Shown here: piece by piece, positions 24,233 through 36,495 of the stretch | Numbering within the stretch: position 1 is the first letter of the stretch | How the letters are laid out: each line of letters opens with the position of its first letter | Origin: Neurospora crassa OR74A | Taxonomy: Eukaryota; Ascomycota; Sordariomycetes; Sordariales; Sordariaceae | Length of the DNA stretch: 64,000 nt | Assembly (NCBI RefSeq): GCF_000182925.2 | Contig: NC_026503.1 | Location: forward strand, 1,550,001 to 1,614,000 | Direction of reading: 5' to 3' | The notes under the pieces: model-generated | Databases searched by the model: none | What the model was told of the DNA's origin: nothing | What the model saw: only the letters and a program-made list of their open reading frames with translations | Program-made: the position numbers and the translations under genes

Positions 24233-24323
24233 ATTCTCTCTCACAAATGCCCCGTACGAAAGGCAGTACACACTCCCCACAAGCAAATCCTCCTTTAGTC
24301 AGGTCCTCAGTCAGCCCTAGCCC

Positions 24324-27300
24324 TTACTTCAGCCAGATATAAGGCAACCTCTCCTCCTCCGCTGCCGCCTTGTTGCGCTTCTGGCTCGTACTATTGCTAG
24401 TAGGTGTCTTCTGGCTACTACTCTTTCCACTATTGTTGCTCTTGCTCTTCTGGCTGCTGTGGCTCTTCTGGCTGTTATTGGTGCTACCAGTACCGCTACC
24501 GCTCGTACCCTGGCTTTCTGAGCCATTTCCAGCAACAGCAGCAACGTTGGCGGAGACCGCGCTAGGGGCTGAAGCTGAAACAACAGTGGGAGCAGGGGTG
24601 GGAACACCTCGAGCAGCAGCAACAGCAGCTGGACCAGGAGCAGCAACTGAACCGGCAGCGACACCGGTGGAGGAAGCGGCAGCGTCGACGGGGACAGCGG
24701 CAACAGCAGCTTGAGTCTGAGTCGCGGCCCGCGACTGAGCAGAAGTCGACGACGAACTCTTGGCGGCCTCGGCCTCCCTCTTCTCAAGCTCCTTCCTTTC
24801 ATACTCCCTCTGCTCTCTGCCCTGAGCATCAATCAAGATGCCCTGCACGAGCTCAATGTCGGTAACTGTATCGTCAAAGACGTCGGCGAGCGTGGAGAGG
24901 ACACGCATACGATTCCACTCGTGGCGGTACTGCCAGATGGCATCCATCAGCTCTCTATGGATCTGCTCCATCTGCTCAATGTTGCAGCCGGCCGTGCGGT
25001 CCACGAGCGTGGACCAGAACTCGCAGACCTTACCGTCGTTAAGGATAGGCTGTTGCTGAGATGAGACCGAAGTGTCGCGACGGCCGAAGGGCAGATAGAC
25101 ATTGTTCCGGCCAAGGGCCGGGCTGTTGTTGCTGTACGGGGAGCTATCCGTCTTCTTACCGCCGGTGCTGCCAGGGCGGACGGGCCCTTGAAGAACCCTC
25201 TCCATACAGTCCGCAATCGCAAGGTCCCTAAGACGTCTGGCCTCTAACAGACTCCGCTGGCTATCAGGAGTGTCATTGCTGGGTTTGCTGTTTTGACTGT
25301 CATCATTGCTGGGTTTGCTGTTTTGACTGTCATTATTACTGCTACCCTGCTGCGGCTGGTCCTTAGAGGATGACGAACGGAGACCACCGGCGGGAACTTC
25401 GTTAGTATCGTGGGCCTCAGCCTCCTCAGGCACGGCCGGCAGCAGGATGCCCTGCGCAATGCCAGCCATTTGTGAATGAGGCCACGGGCCGCTACTAGAA
25501 GAATTGCTCTGGCTTTGGCTCTGACTGTTGCTTTCCACAGGGAACGCCGCAGCAGGAGGGTTAACAGTCGTCTCCTGGCTCTCAAGCAACTGGGATGTTC
25601 CCCGAGAGATGCTCTGCACGCCATTCGTCTGTTGCGTGTTCCACTCTCCACGGCCTGAGCTTGGGTCAGAAGTCCTGGTACTCGAAGCATCATTCTGGAT
25701 AGCGGCCGGGGAGACTCCTGGAGGCACAGATGTAAGTGCTGATGTCTGCGAGAATGTACCGATGGTTTCTCTATTTGTCTCTGTGATGACTCTGTTCTGT
25801 TGAAGCTGTCGTTGCGCTTGCCGATATCTAAGCGGCGAGCTGATTTCAACTCCCTGAGAGAAGAGCAGAGTGCTTTCTTCTTCCACCGTCTGGCCGGTCT
25901 CGCCTTGGTTGGAAGGGTGCGATGTGCCATTGGTAAGCGGGTGCGATCCAGAAGAGTTCGGGTTTCCGGTCGACTTGGGGCTTGTGATGACCTGAAATCT
26001 GGCCGCTGTCGTGTGGGCGGGCTTGTTCATTGGAAAACCAATACCAACAGGGCCTTGAGACTCGCTATCGTCTTGGGTCTCGGCAAGGTCAGACTGGATC
26101 TTGTCGACCATCGGCTGGAAAGCCGCCTTCTTGCGGTGACGCTCTTCGGCCTTCCTTGTTCTTTCGAGCTGCCTTTGGTAAATATCCTCAAAGTTGATGC
26201 CTTGTGTTTTGAAAGAAAGGTTTATATCGTAGACATCAATTTCAACGTTCGTAACCATCTCGCTTGCCTTTGGGAGATAGTCCTTATCGCCGATAGTCTT
26301 GACATCGAGGAATAAACGCTTAATATCTTCATAAAAGTCCATCGGGCGGGCGTAATAGCCATTGGCCAAGCGCTCCTCAATTGTGGTAGAGTCGAGGTTG
26401 TAGTAAAACTTGCCCGTCTTGGTTTCAAGGATGCCGTCAACACCCTTATCGTCCTTGGCAATGACGAAAGGCCGCTGCTCCTGTTCACCCACATCCGGAC
26501 GGACAAAGTTGGGATCAGACTCCTGGAAGAGATAGCTGATCGTGTTGAGAGGAATGACAGGTTGTCTGAACTTGCGATACCTGCGCTGAATCTGATCCAT
26601 GATCGGTTGCAGTCTCGCCTTCAGTAAGTTCAAGTGGTGGAAATCAATCTGGCGCTGAGCTTTAATCTCCTCCTTGGTAGGAACCCTGGGTGGCGGCGGC
26701 GGAGCAACCGGCAAAATTTCAAGCACCCGCTTCTTGCGGCTGGAGAGATCCGGAAATTCCTCGGGAGCCTTCCACAGGTTCTGGATGATAGGGAGAAAGA
26801 AGGCGACACGTTGTTCACGGTCCGGACGCCAGATCGCGGCACGGTTCTTCTTAGAGAACCCGAACAGTTCGGTTAACATCTCGGGGGGGAGCAGGTCAGG
26901 CATCGACTCCGCTGTGCCGAATACAAGAACAGGATCGGTCGGCGATATCTGTCGAAGCATCGTCGTGAATGTCGTCAGGGTAGCATAGCCAAGGGTTGTC
27001 CACCAAGCGTCCACATTGGGAATAAAGATTACACTGGGCTTGTGACGTCTGACCTCGGTGAAGAGGCTCACAATGACTTGTTCAGGGGGCTAGATTTCAT
27101 CACATCAGTCAATATGTCACAAAGTGTGGACGGTTGAAAACTTACCCTCGAATCATTCAGTAGAACAGGCAGACCAAAATCCTGAACATGAACACTTTCC
27201 AAGTAATGCAAAACAGCCTTCGACAGGTAACCGTGTCCCATGCCCGCCCCTCCACAGAGGAGCAAGCGAGGGCGATAGACACGCGACCGCTGGAAGTCCT

Positions 27301-30247
27301 GACTCATCTGCTCCCTCTCGAACCCGCCATCGAGATCCTTATACGGCTCAAACATGGCCTCCTCCAGCGCGGTGGTCTTCTTTGATCGAGGCAGAATCTT
27401 ATCCAACTGCGCAACGAGAGCCTCAAATTGCTTCTCCAGAAGTGGCTTGACCATTTTGGGGATGGTCATGGCGCTGGATGACGCCGAACGCTCAGACGAG
27501 GGCACCATCTTCTTGATAGAGTGCATGAAATCTGACGCCTGAATGCTGATCTTCTGAGGATTGACCACAAGCTTTTCCTTGGATGTATAGATCTGGGGAT
27601 ACGTTCTCTGAATGGCATTCAGAGCCGCCTCGGTGCAAAGGGCACGGAGATCGGCACCGCCATATCCCTTGGTGAATTCGGCCAACTGGTCTTTGAACTC
27701 GTTCGACAAACCCCAGTCCTTAGTGTGAATCTCGAGAATCGATCGCCTTCCTTCGATGTCGGGAAGGGGGAAGTAGAATTCTCGATCGAAACGGCCGGGG
27801 CGACGCAAAGCAGGGTCGATGTTGTCAGGGCGGTTAGTGGCACCGATGACAATTACTTGTCCACGACCGTCCATGCCATCCATCAACGCCAGCAGGGTAG
27901 AGACAATGCTTGCATGGATCTGCTCCTGCTTGCTGGATCGCACAGGGGCAAGACCATCGATCTCATCGAAGAAGATGATACTGGGTTGCGTCCTCCGAGC
28001 TTCCTCGAAGAGCAACCGCAGCTGCTTCTCTGCCTCACCAACCCACTTGCTGAGAGCGTCAGCTCCTTTGCGCATGTAGAAGCTGATCTTGCGGCCTCCG
28101 GAGCCGACCGAGTTGGCCAAGGCTCTGGCGAGGAGAGTTTTACCGGTACCGGGCGGACCGTGGAAAAGAACACCTCGTGGTGGTGTAACATGAAATCTGG
28201 TGAAAAGTTCGGGATACAAAAGGGGAAGCTGAACCATCTCCTTGAGTTGGTCGATGTGGCCTTGCAAGCCTCCGACTTTGCTAAAGTCAACACTCGTATC
28301 GACGCCAAGCGGATCCGCATCCGCAAACGCCTTGAGATTCTTCACCTTTCCGACGTTAGGTGTGGCGCCTCCAATACCACCCAGGCCGTCCACATTATGG
28401 GTCTGAGCCGCAGGATTGGATAAGCCAACCGGAGGAGCGGCAGAAGTGGGCGTCATGCCAATAGGGTTCTGGCCAGGACCGGTTCGTTGCACCATCTCGT
28501 CGTCGCTGCTGTCGGAATCAACGCCGCCCGTAGCACCGGTGCCCCAAGGGCCTCCAAGCAGAGCGCCAATTCCAGCGCCACCGAAGGGACCATAGGTGGT
28601 GTTTAAAGGACGGTCCCATCCTGCATTTCCTCCGTTCCTCTTGCGGCCTCTTGCTGGCGTTGCCACAGGCTCTTCATCTTCCTCGGCCTCGAGGGCGGCC
28701 AAGTCGATCGCCGGGATAGTGTAATCAACACGCTGGGTAGTGCGACGTCTCTTGCCCGCGGGTTCCTCGTACTGAATAGAAGGTGAGCGGCGACGGCGAG
28801 TGGCAGCTCTTCGCGGCCGCGAGCGTGAGCTCTCGCGAAGCTCCTCGAGTTCTTCAGCAAGCTCCTCCCTATCCAGCTCAACTTCCTCATCACCAGAATC
28901 TTGGTTGCGGCGAGGCCTTTTGGCAGCGCGAGCACGGGTGGAACGTCCGCGAACGGGTGTAGCGGCAGACTCATCTGCACTGGAACCTTTACGTCCACTC
29001 TTTTTAACTGAAGCCTCCGAGGCATAGCATTCGTTATCGCCCGACTCCTCGCCTGGCTCAAAGTCACTACTAGGTTCAGCGAGCGACCTCTTCTTCAAGC
29101 GAGACCCACGCCTGAGGCGGCTCCTGAGTCCTTCGCCCTCTGGTTCAACTGCTGTGACAGTGGTCGTGGTCGAGGCAGCTGTGGTAGATGTGACGGCTCT
29201 AGCCCCACGAGTCCGCCTAGTAATCGGACGATCGTCTTCGTCGTCACCGTCTGCGTCTTCTGCTGCTGGCTGGCTCTCGGTCTGTGCAGGTTGTTCTTCG
29301 CTAACCTGTTGGGCAGCTCCTTCCTCGGCCACCTGTTCAGCCCTTCCCTCTTGGTGTTCGTCTGGATGGTCAGCGGGCGCATCGACCATGTTCGCCTGAC
29401 CGGCCAGCTCGTCCACATCGTCAGCATTGGGTATATCCGTCTCGACCTTGAATTCGTCGTCATCTTCCTCATGCGAGGCTTCGGGAATGGGTGGAGGTTG
29501 TTGTTTCTTAACACCCTTGGAACCACGGGTAGCTCTGGTGGCGTGGGTCAAGGCTTCCGGGCTTTTACTTCTTGTTGATGCGCGGGTGACGCGGGTATGT
29601 CTTCCCGAGTTGGACAGCTCGAGCAATGGCTCGTCCGTCTCTTCCGTGCGGGCTCTCGTAGAGCGGCGGGTCGGGGGAACCATGGTTGCTGGTTCTTTGG
29701 CAGCAGCGCCACGTCTTGGTCGTTGTGAGCTTGGCTTGGCGCCTTTTTTGACACTCAGCACAACGATGCGAGACTTCTTTTTGCTGGGACTCTGTTCAGG
29801 AGACTCTATCGAAGGCACTCTATGTTCTTCGTCGGGCTCCTGGACGACGTCTTTGTCTTGGTCAGACGACTGGATCCCGTCTTCGTCTTCACTGCTTTCC
29901 CTGTACGATTGGTGTCGTGCGGCAGCCTGGCGCATCCGCCTGCCCGTAGCGTTGACAGGAGCGTCCGAGTCTTCTTCTTCTTCCTCGTCTTCCTCTTCAC
30001 CGAAAGAGATGTCTTGTTCGCTGTCGCTGATATCTTCGTCGTCTTCGATGTCGGATCCTTTGTATCGGCTGTTCCGCCTGCGCGCGCCGCCAGCAGCGCC
30101 TCGGTTCTTTGGGCGGCGGGTGTTTGCTTGCTTCCTTGCACTTCGCGGGGTTCGTTGCTTTTCGGCAATGGGGTCGAAGTTTTCGTCTTCGGGATCGGAT
30201 TTGTTAGGGTCGAAATCCGTGAGAAAGTCCTTTTTACGCTTAGACAT
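24324..30247 (-). CDS. YTA7: Yta7/ATAD2-type AAA ATPase with bromodomain-like region
   Basis: Two exons, 30247-27146 and 27089-24324, give 1,955 residues. Family members bind histones, regulate nucleosome density and limit heterochromatin spread. The first 560 residues are highly charged with Arg/Lys- and Asp/Glu-rich blocks. The first AAA module has Walker A GPPGTGKT at about residue 695, Walker B IIFFDEID at about 756, and the arginine-finger region DPALRRPGRFDREF. The second AAA module has lost its Walker A (GGAGMGHG at about 998), as is usual in this family. The bromodomain-like region spans roughly 1184-1300 (LKARLQPIMDQIQRRYRKF to YYARPMDFYEDIKRLF). The C-terminal 550 residues are low-complexity Ser/Gln/Asn and Ala/Val-rich, with a 10-residue tandem duplication. 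The intron is 56 nt, phase 0, inside the second AAA module. Length exceeds yeast Yta7 because of the disordered tails. Confidence 0.94.
25273..25332. repeat. 30-bp tandem duplication inside the Yta7-like coding region
   Basis: Two perfect 30-bp copies encode a repeated NDSQNSKPSN-type decapeptide in the disordered C-terminal tail. The identity at DNA level suggests a recent event. Confidence 0.9.
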
Positions 30248-33201
30248 AGCAGATTGTTGGTGGGGGCAAAACGGCTAGGTATAATGTGGTCCAATAAGTG
30301 CTGCAACGAATAGCTCTGAATAGGACTGGGGTTGGTGGTGGACAATAGTAGGGTGGATTCCGATGGGGTGCCTATTCCGTCCGATGGCGAGAATGGGGGC
30401 AAAAAGCTAGCGGTTGGTGAATTGTTGAGCTTGCGACTGGCTATTTCGATGCGATGTTTATTGATAACAGCTATTCAATATCTAGCAGCCTGCATGAATA
30501 AGTCGTGTTAGGTCCGTGTGTGCCGTGCAGAGCAAAACAGGATGCGTCAACAGGTCAAGGGAAGCAATGGGAAGTGGGAGCAAAGGGACGGGATGGAAAG
30601 AGGCAACTGAACAACCAGAAAAAAAGAGAGCCACATACAGATTTATGTTCTGTCTGGTATGGACCTAGGTGCCGTGGGGGGGTGAAATTGGGTCAACACT
30701 CGGTCGGCTCTCACCTTGCTGTCAGGTTGACGACTAACAGGAGGTGGGATGTACCGCTGCATCGACGGAGCACTTTAGTTCAGGTCGAAGTTGCCTTGAG
30801 GTTTGGACAGAGCAAAACCTATCCAAGGGCGCAATTGAGGTAGAGCCAGACAGAGAGTCGAAGGGCATCTAGGAGAGGCACTGGGCAGGTAGGAGGATTT
30901 GGTAGAATGCGACGACTGATGCGACGATGCTTCTTTTTTTTTTTCTTTGGGTAATGCAATATGCATACACACACACACACACGGCAGCAGACACGCACAC
31001 ACACGCGAACACACGCCCGGCACTAGACTAGACTGCTCGCTGGGGAGTTGAAGTCGGACTGCGGTGCCGGTCTTGGTGCCGAGCTAGTATGTTATGTAGA
31101 GGTTGTAGTAGTGAAGGGAGGCAGCAGTGTGGTGCAAATCCTCTCGCGCGCGCGCATAACTTCCCGAGAGGAGAGGACTTGAAGCAAACTCCAGTCGTTA
31201 TAGTTGAAAGTCGCGAAGCTGGATGGATAAGTAGCTTCACCTCGGCGGGAGATATCGAGTGCAGTCGGTCAGATGCCGTGAATTGTAGGTAGGTTGTGCA
31301 GAAGGAAGGCAGGACGGGAGGGAGGCCAGAAGCAGGGGCAAAGACTACCTAGGACTGGCGTGAAAGAAGTGTCACTGGAGTTGAGGTGGTGAGTGAATGA
31401 GCGTGGTGAGCTGCCTGGGGTGCGGCAGACGGGAGGCAAGAAGGTGGACAGTCAGCGGTCGGTCGGTCGCGTTCGTTCCCTTCATTACCAGGTAGGTCGT
31501 TCGCGGAACTGTGAACTGGAATGAAACTGGAACTGGAAGAAAGGCGCTGGTTGGCACCGTCCTGGCCAATCAGCACGCCCAGAGACCACAAAAGCTGGTC
31601 CATGCGCTGCAGGCACCAGCCCCGGCATTGCGAATCACCTCAGAAAAAATCGCAAAGTACCCCCTGCCCCGACAATTCGCCCGTCGACCCAACTTTGACG
31701 CGTCGTGAATTGAGCACTCGTATTGTCGCTGTCACCAACACAAAATTGCAGAGAATGGCTGCTCAGATTGAAAGCAGAGACATCAGACAGCATTGGGAAA
31801 GGTGCATTGAGTGTGTAAATGCAAAATTGAAGCCGCAATTTAGAGAGCAAAATAATCTGTGGAAAATGGTCGTTGAGAGTGAGACGCGTCTCAGTTGAAG
31901 ATCCCAAAAGCTCTTTAAAAGAGGCAATGTCGTCATACCATTTAAGCTGGTCGGGGTGGGTGCCGGTGAGGAAAACTGCACTGGCTCTGGTCGCTCGGTG
32001 GGGATTTTCCCCACGTGGCTTTCGAATGCGGCTCAAGCGCCTTCACTCTGCACAACGCCAAGGGGTCCAACTTAAGGGGACTGGACTGGAGCGAGGGGAA
32101 GCACAAGCAGCGGCCGGCACACGGACGATGGGATGGTCAAGGCAATGGGCCAGGGGAAACGGGGAGGACGGACAAAGTCGGGGACGCTTTGGGGAGGCAC
32201 AAGGGGAAGGAACTTCATCGTGGGGTGATCGGCTTCGGCCCAGCCCTACCTACCACCGACGGCGTCTCACACCGCGGGGCGGCCAGCGGCCAGCGGCCAG
32301 CGAAAGGGGACAACGGTAGAAGGTGACGCCTGGGCGGATGCCCATCCAGGGCAGCCATATAACTACCTTTTCATCTTGTTTTCTTCTAGCCTGGCCGTCG
32401 GCTGCTCTGATATCTGCGTAGGATTTGCCGCGGACATTCTTCCTGTTACATATGTTAGCTTGACGTTCGTGGTTCTGATTTTGCACATCAACTGGCGTTA
32501 GCTGGTTCAGGTTAATGATCATCTCTGCCCCATTACTCATCTCGAAGCCCGTCATCAGTTCCCATCTTCGTTATTGGGTCCGTGCGGATATCAGTAGTAA
32601 ACAAACACAAAGGGGTTGGCCAAGCGTTGAGGCACTTGAGAACCAGAACCCAGGGGGGCCAGCTTTTTGTGGGGTGACCCTTTTCCTAGATTTCAATGTC
32701 ATCTCTTTGACCCCATTCAGAGCTTGATAAAGACTGAGGGACAAGCTTCCCGCCATACTTCTTATGGCCCATCAATTTCCATGACTATTCTCTACATTGT
32801 CTATACAATGATATATGCTTTCTAGCCTAGCTTTTACTGCCCGAACCACAAAATAACTGATGTATACCTCGGCAAGATGCTCAAATAGTGCGGTACAGGT
32901 CATGGCCTCCTCTCGATTAGGCGCTTGGAATTTTGATTGGCCAGCGCCTGGGTGTCGCTTGGGTGTGTCTCAACAACACACCATGGTGGTTACAGGCTGG
33001 AAGCGGCCAGACTTCCAACTGAGCTGGATGATCGCTTCTCTCGCAAAAAGCATGCCTTTTCTCAGCACTTCGTAGGGTACTTCCAAACGTAAGCGCCAAG
33101 ATGTCCAATGTAGGACTGGGTGGATGATGTGCAATGCGCACAATCCAACTAAACTTGATGATATGATCCGTGGCCGTGGGTCCGGCTCAGCAAAGCGTGG
33201 T
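30248..33201. other. Intergenic: Yta7 promoter and RPA49 3' region
   Basis: About 3 kb without a recognisable gene. It includes an (AC)n run at 30967-30982 and a short CG-alternating stretch near 31145. Several open frames up to 148 codons lack convincing protein character. Confidence 0.55.
30967..30982. repeat. (AC)n simple repeat
   Basis: Eight AC units, followed by an imperfect continuation to about 31016, upstream of the Yta7-like gene. Confidence 0.85.
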
Positions 33202-34638
33202 TTACCTCTTCCGTGCCGGCAGTCTGATCTTGGGAAACTGAAGAGGCAGTTGCAGGACGGCAAAGTTCTCCATCTTGTCAGCGACCTTCTGTTGCTTGAC
33301 GCGAGCTCCAATCTCGATAAAGTATTGGTTGAGCTGCTTCTGCTCCAGCTTCAGATCTTCTCTCAAGTCAATCGTGTTGACCCTGAAGCCGTCGATGATG
33401 GCGGCAAATGCGCAGCAGTGCGTCATCAGAAGGTCAACGTGTGTCTTGCGCATGACTCCGCCGTCCGAGAACTTGCGGCGGATGTTTTCAATCACGATCT
33501 CGGGCGCTGGTGCCATAACCTCGCGCAGCTTATCCCTCTTACCAATGCTTCTTGTGCCACGCTCCCTTCCTTGCGAGGTGGCATTCCAGAAAATGATGAC
33601 GAACAAGAGGTACCGCAGTACCCTCAATCTGTGCACCGCGTCGTCGCTGCTTGCTACGTTGGAAACGCGCTTGGCGACAAAGCGCGAAGGTACCTGGATG
33701 TCTTCTAGGTTCTTGACGCTCTCCTGCCAATCCATCACTGGTATCGCGTTCAGGACCTCGGATCCGATAATTTGGGATGGTACGTAGACGTCTGCGATTT
33801 CATCGGCATTGAAGTTGCCGCGCGGTACCGGTCGGGCGTTGTCGACAGCGGCTTGAAGGTCTTCCTTGGTCGACATGTCCTTGGTGGCGGTCTTGATGGC
33901 GTCCATCATCACCAGCTCGCTCTGGCCAACCTTTTGAGATGTAATGGCGTTCTCCGTCACGTCGCGGATCGCCTTCTTCGCCTTCTTAGTACCGAATGCC
34001 TCGCCGAGCTCGTTCCTCATGGCCATCATTTGCTGTTGCACCGTCAGTCTGGTTTTATGCCCCTGACCACTACTTCCAGGCTTACCTGTTTCTGAGTCTT
34101 CTCTTCCATTGCCTCGTCAACCGCCTTCTGCGACCTAACTGTGCCACGGAGCACCATCTTGCGCGCCTCTACAATCTCAACCTCGGCGGTTTTGGGGTTG
34201 AAGATGCCAATGTAGTGCTTCAGGTATGGGTCGGACGAGTCTCCTGTCCTATCTTCGCGAGCTGTGTAGTCCATCGTCCGGTGGTTGGCAGAGTGCAGCA
34301 GCAACTCTTGTGCGGGCGCGCCATTCTTCTTGCGCTTCGAGGTCTTGTCGGCTGGTGTGGCGTAGGCTTGAAATTGTATGGACGAAGAGAGAGCGAGTCC
34401 CGAGGTCGCGGCTAGGAGCGCATGTTAGAGTCTTCCTCCATTGGACTTGACGGCCATGGTTTCAGCCGATCAACATGTGCTTACCCACGACCGGAGGCGC
34501 ATACTGCGGCCTCTTCACAGCTCCGACATTGATGAACTTGGGCGACTTGGACGATTTCTCGGAGTCGACCTTCTTCTTCTTGATTTGGGGTGTTGTATCC
34601 TCAGCGCTCTTGCGCTTCTTGTCTGATGAGCTTCCCAT
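33202..34638 (-). CDS. RPA49: RNA polymerase I subunit A49 (RPA49)
   Basis: Exons 34638-34485, 34411-34086 and 34032-33202 give 436 residues. A49 pairs with A34.5 through its N-terminal domain and helps rDNA transcription start and elongate in the nucleolus through a C-terminal tandem winged-helix domain. The start is a Lys/Ser-rich leader (MGSSSDKKRKSAEDTT) that could serve as a nuclear signal. The dimerisation domain has LKHYIGIFNPKTAEVEIVEA and MVLRGTVRSQK. The helical linker (QQMMAMRNELGEAFGTKKAK) begins exon 3, and the winged-helix part contains VAKRVSN, LRVLRYLLFVI, MTHCCAFAAIIDGF and DLREDLKLEQKQLNQYFIEI. The short basic end (PKIRLPARKR) is typical. It lies about 1 kb from the eL41 gene on the same strand; both serve ribosome production, but separate promoters are expected. 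Confidence 0.93.
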
Positions 34639-35600
34639 GGTGGTGTTTGCGGGCTACAAAGGTGCTGGGGTAGTGTAGAGTCGTGAAGTCCCGCCAAATC
34701 AAATGGATCATGCAGCTGGAGAGTCGCTGTCTGAACTTCCGAGTGGATCCCGCAGCCAGAAAAAAATTCTGCCGCCTGCCGGGGTCCGGTATCAGTTACC
34801 GCCTTTACAATCGACACACCACATTTGATGACGACGATGCAATATGTTTGATGATTTGTGTTGAAATACTACGAAGCGCGAAATCTTCATGCTATGAAAT
34901 CAATTGCTATTGGTTTGCTGTTAAATTGCTTGGAGAGATGAAGAATAGCAAGCCGCACGCGTGCTAAAACAATCAACCAGACATGGAGGGGTTCAGTCCA
35001 AGTCACAAGGCAAACCAAGGCTTGGGACGCGATTTCTATGCCCTCGTGCATGCAGGCCACTGCCTTCCCCGTCGTTGAAAATGTTCACTGATGTTGCAAA
35101 AATTGGTATTCCCTTTGTGTGCAAATGCCATGTCACCTGTTCGAGGGCAGATGACCATGTTGTCGACAGAAACAATTGATCCAAGACATGCAGTCCCGTT
35201 TGTCACAGATGCAGAGAAGTGTATCATGAAGCGAAGCGGCCTTTATTGTTGCTGCGACGGGTATCCCGAATTCGCGTCTCCAAACTAGACAGTTTGCTCC
35301 CACCGGCGTTGATCCGTAAACACCTTGTTGCTACTCAACCATGAAGTTGACAGGCAACCAGCCAATACCATATCCGCCACCAAACAGTTCCGTTCTATGT
35401 GTGCCACAGTTTGATGTGCAGCATGTCCCGAGGGGTGCATGTTCCGTAGGAACCCTGAGTTCGCCTGATCACCGCAAGGTTTCAGAGCGACCGATGTGGC
35501 GTCATTCCGCGCTGAGGGGAGGAGTCGACACCGAGCCCAAGTTGTCTAATGGCTTAGAGGATAATGTCAAGAGCTGATTGGGTCGAGTGAGGCGAGGCGT
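34639..35600. other. Intergenic: RPA49 promoter and eL41 3' region
   Basis: No coding sequence was recognised in about 960 nt between two minus-strand genes. It contains the RPA49 promoter and the eL41 3' UTR. Confidence 0.6.
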
Positions 35601-35758
35601 TTATTTGCTGGGATCGAGTCAGCTTATATGCTCCTGAGTGGCGATTGTAGCTGCATCAACTGTCGATGCGCCGATGGTGAAACTTACGATCTCGCTCTCA
35701 TCTTTCTTCTCTTGCGCTTAAGGCGTCTCACGCGCTTCTTTCTCCACTTCGCTCTCAT
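35601..35758 (-). CDS. RPL41: 60S ribosomal protein eL41 (RPL41), 25 residues
   Basis: Exons 35758-35688 and 35607-35601 are joined across an 80-nt intron (GTAAGT, CTGAC branch site, CAG acceptor). They give MRAKWRKKRVRRLKRKRR followed by KMRARSK, then TAA. This is the almost invariant eL41, the smallest ribosomal protein, with 17 Arg/Lys among 25 residues. It forms a single helix at the bridge between the two ribosomal subunits. The intron splits the serine codon (TC/C), so only one base of that codon, the last lysine and the stop lie in exon 2. Upstream, a CTGACATACAAG-CAG context hints at a further intron in the 5' UTR. The gene falls below usual size cut-offs and is easily missed by gene finders. 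Confidence 0.96.
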
Positions 35759-36495
35759 CTTGAACTGCTTGTATGTCAGTAGGCGGGCAAGCAAATGCTG
35801 GGGGGCGGGAGCGCGTACATCTTGGATTTAAAGATGAGTTTTGCTTGTTGGTGATGGGAAAGAGTTTCAACTTGCGAATGGAGAGGGGGAACTTTTATCT
35901 CATAGGGCTCCAGGGCAAGCAGCCCTGTGGGGTAAGTCAGGTGACGCAGGCCCAAATTGCCCAGGCCTGCCGCTCTTTGTTTGGATGCGGTCCGTGCGGG
36001 GTGCGACCTTTGCCCTAGGTGGCCCAAGCTCCCGCTGACGGACGGGAGCTTCAGCTGGACTGCATCAGAAGCTCGGCTCGGAGATCGACTCCCGTCTCGT
36101 CCTCCAACGAGCGAGCCTGCCTCCCGCTCCTACTAATGGACACTGCACTTTCACTTCACTTGCAAGCTGCACCCGTCCAGGTCAAAGGAAGGCACGACCT
36201 GTCTGCATAAAAAGATTTTCACGATAGCTGGACATGGGAAGGAGGAGTCGATCCTCAAGGCACCAACTCACTCTTCCAATCTCGTCCTGTGATCTTGAAC
36301 TCTGAGTGTCGTTCCCAACCTTTACCTACTTCTACTTCTCAATACGCAAAGCCACGGTGGGCCATGAATAGTCAACACTATCTACGGACGCAAGTGACGA
36401 CATCAACGCATACATGAGTGAACGTTGACATTGCCGGCTTTATCATTATCATTATCCTTTGTTTTCCGTGTCTCGGTGTTGACAGCTGGTTTGAT
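35759..36495. promoter_or_regulatory. Divergent promoter region, eL41 (-) and FHA kinase (+)
   Basis: About 740 nt separate two divergent start codons. The side near eL41 has GC-rich blocks (GGGGGGCGGGAGCG at about 35800). A CAGGTGACGCAGGCCC region lies at about 35938-35952. I cannot assign factor binding sites with confidence. Confidence 0.45.

Larger units (their letters stand above)
20180..24323. other. 4.1-kb intergenic region, no recognisable gene
   Basis: It lies upstream of the F-box gene and downstream of the Yta7-like gene. The part next to 20179 probably contains its promoter and a long leader with several short upstream open frames. The rest holds simple repeats (CT runs near 23255-23281 and 24214-24232, CCTA units near 23447), a G-quadruplex motif at 22766-22784 and a GGGCGGTT-rich stretch at 22818-22862. 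Several open frames of 60-148 codons look like chance. Confidence 0.55.
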
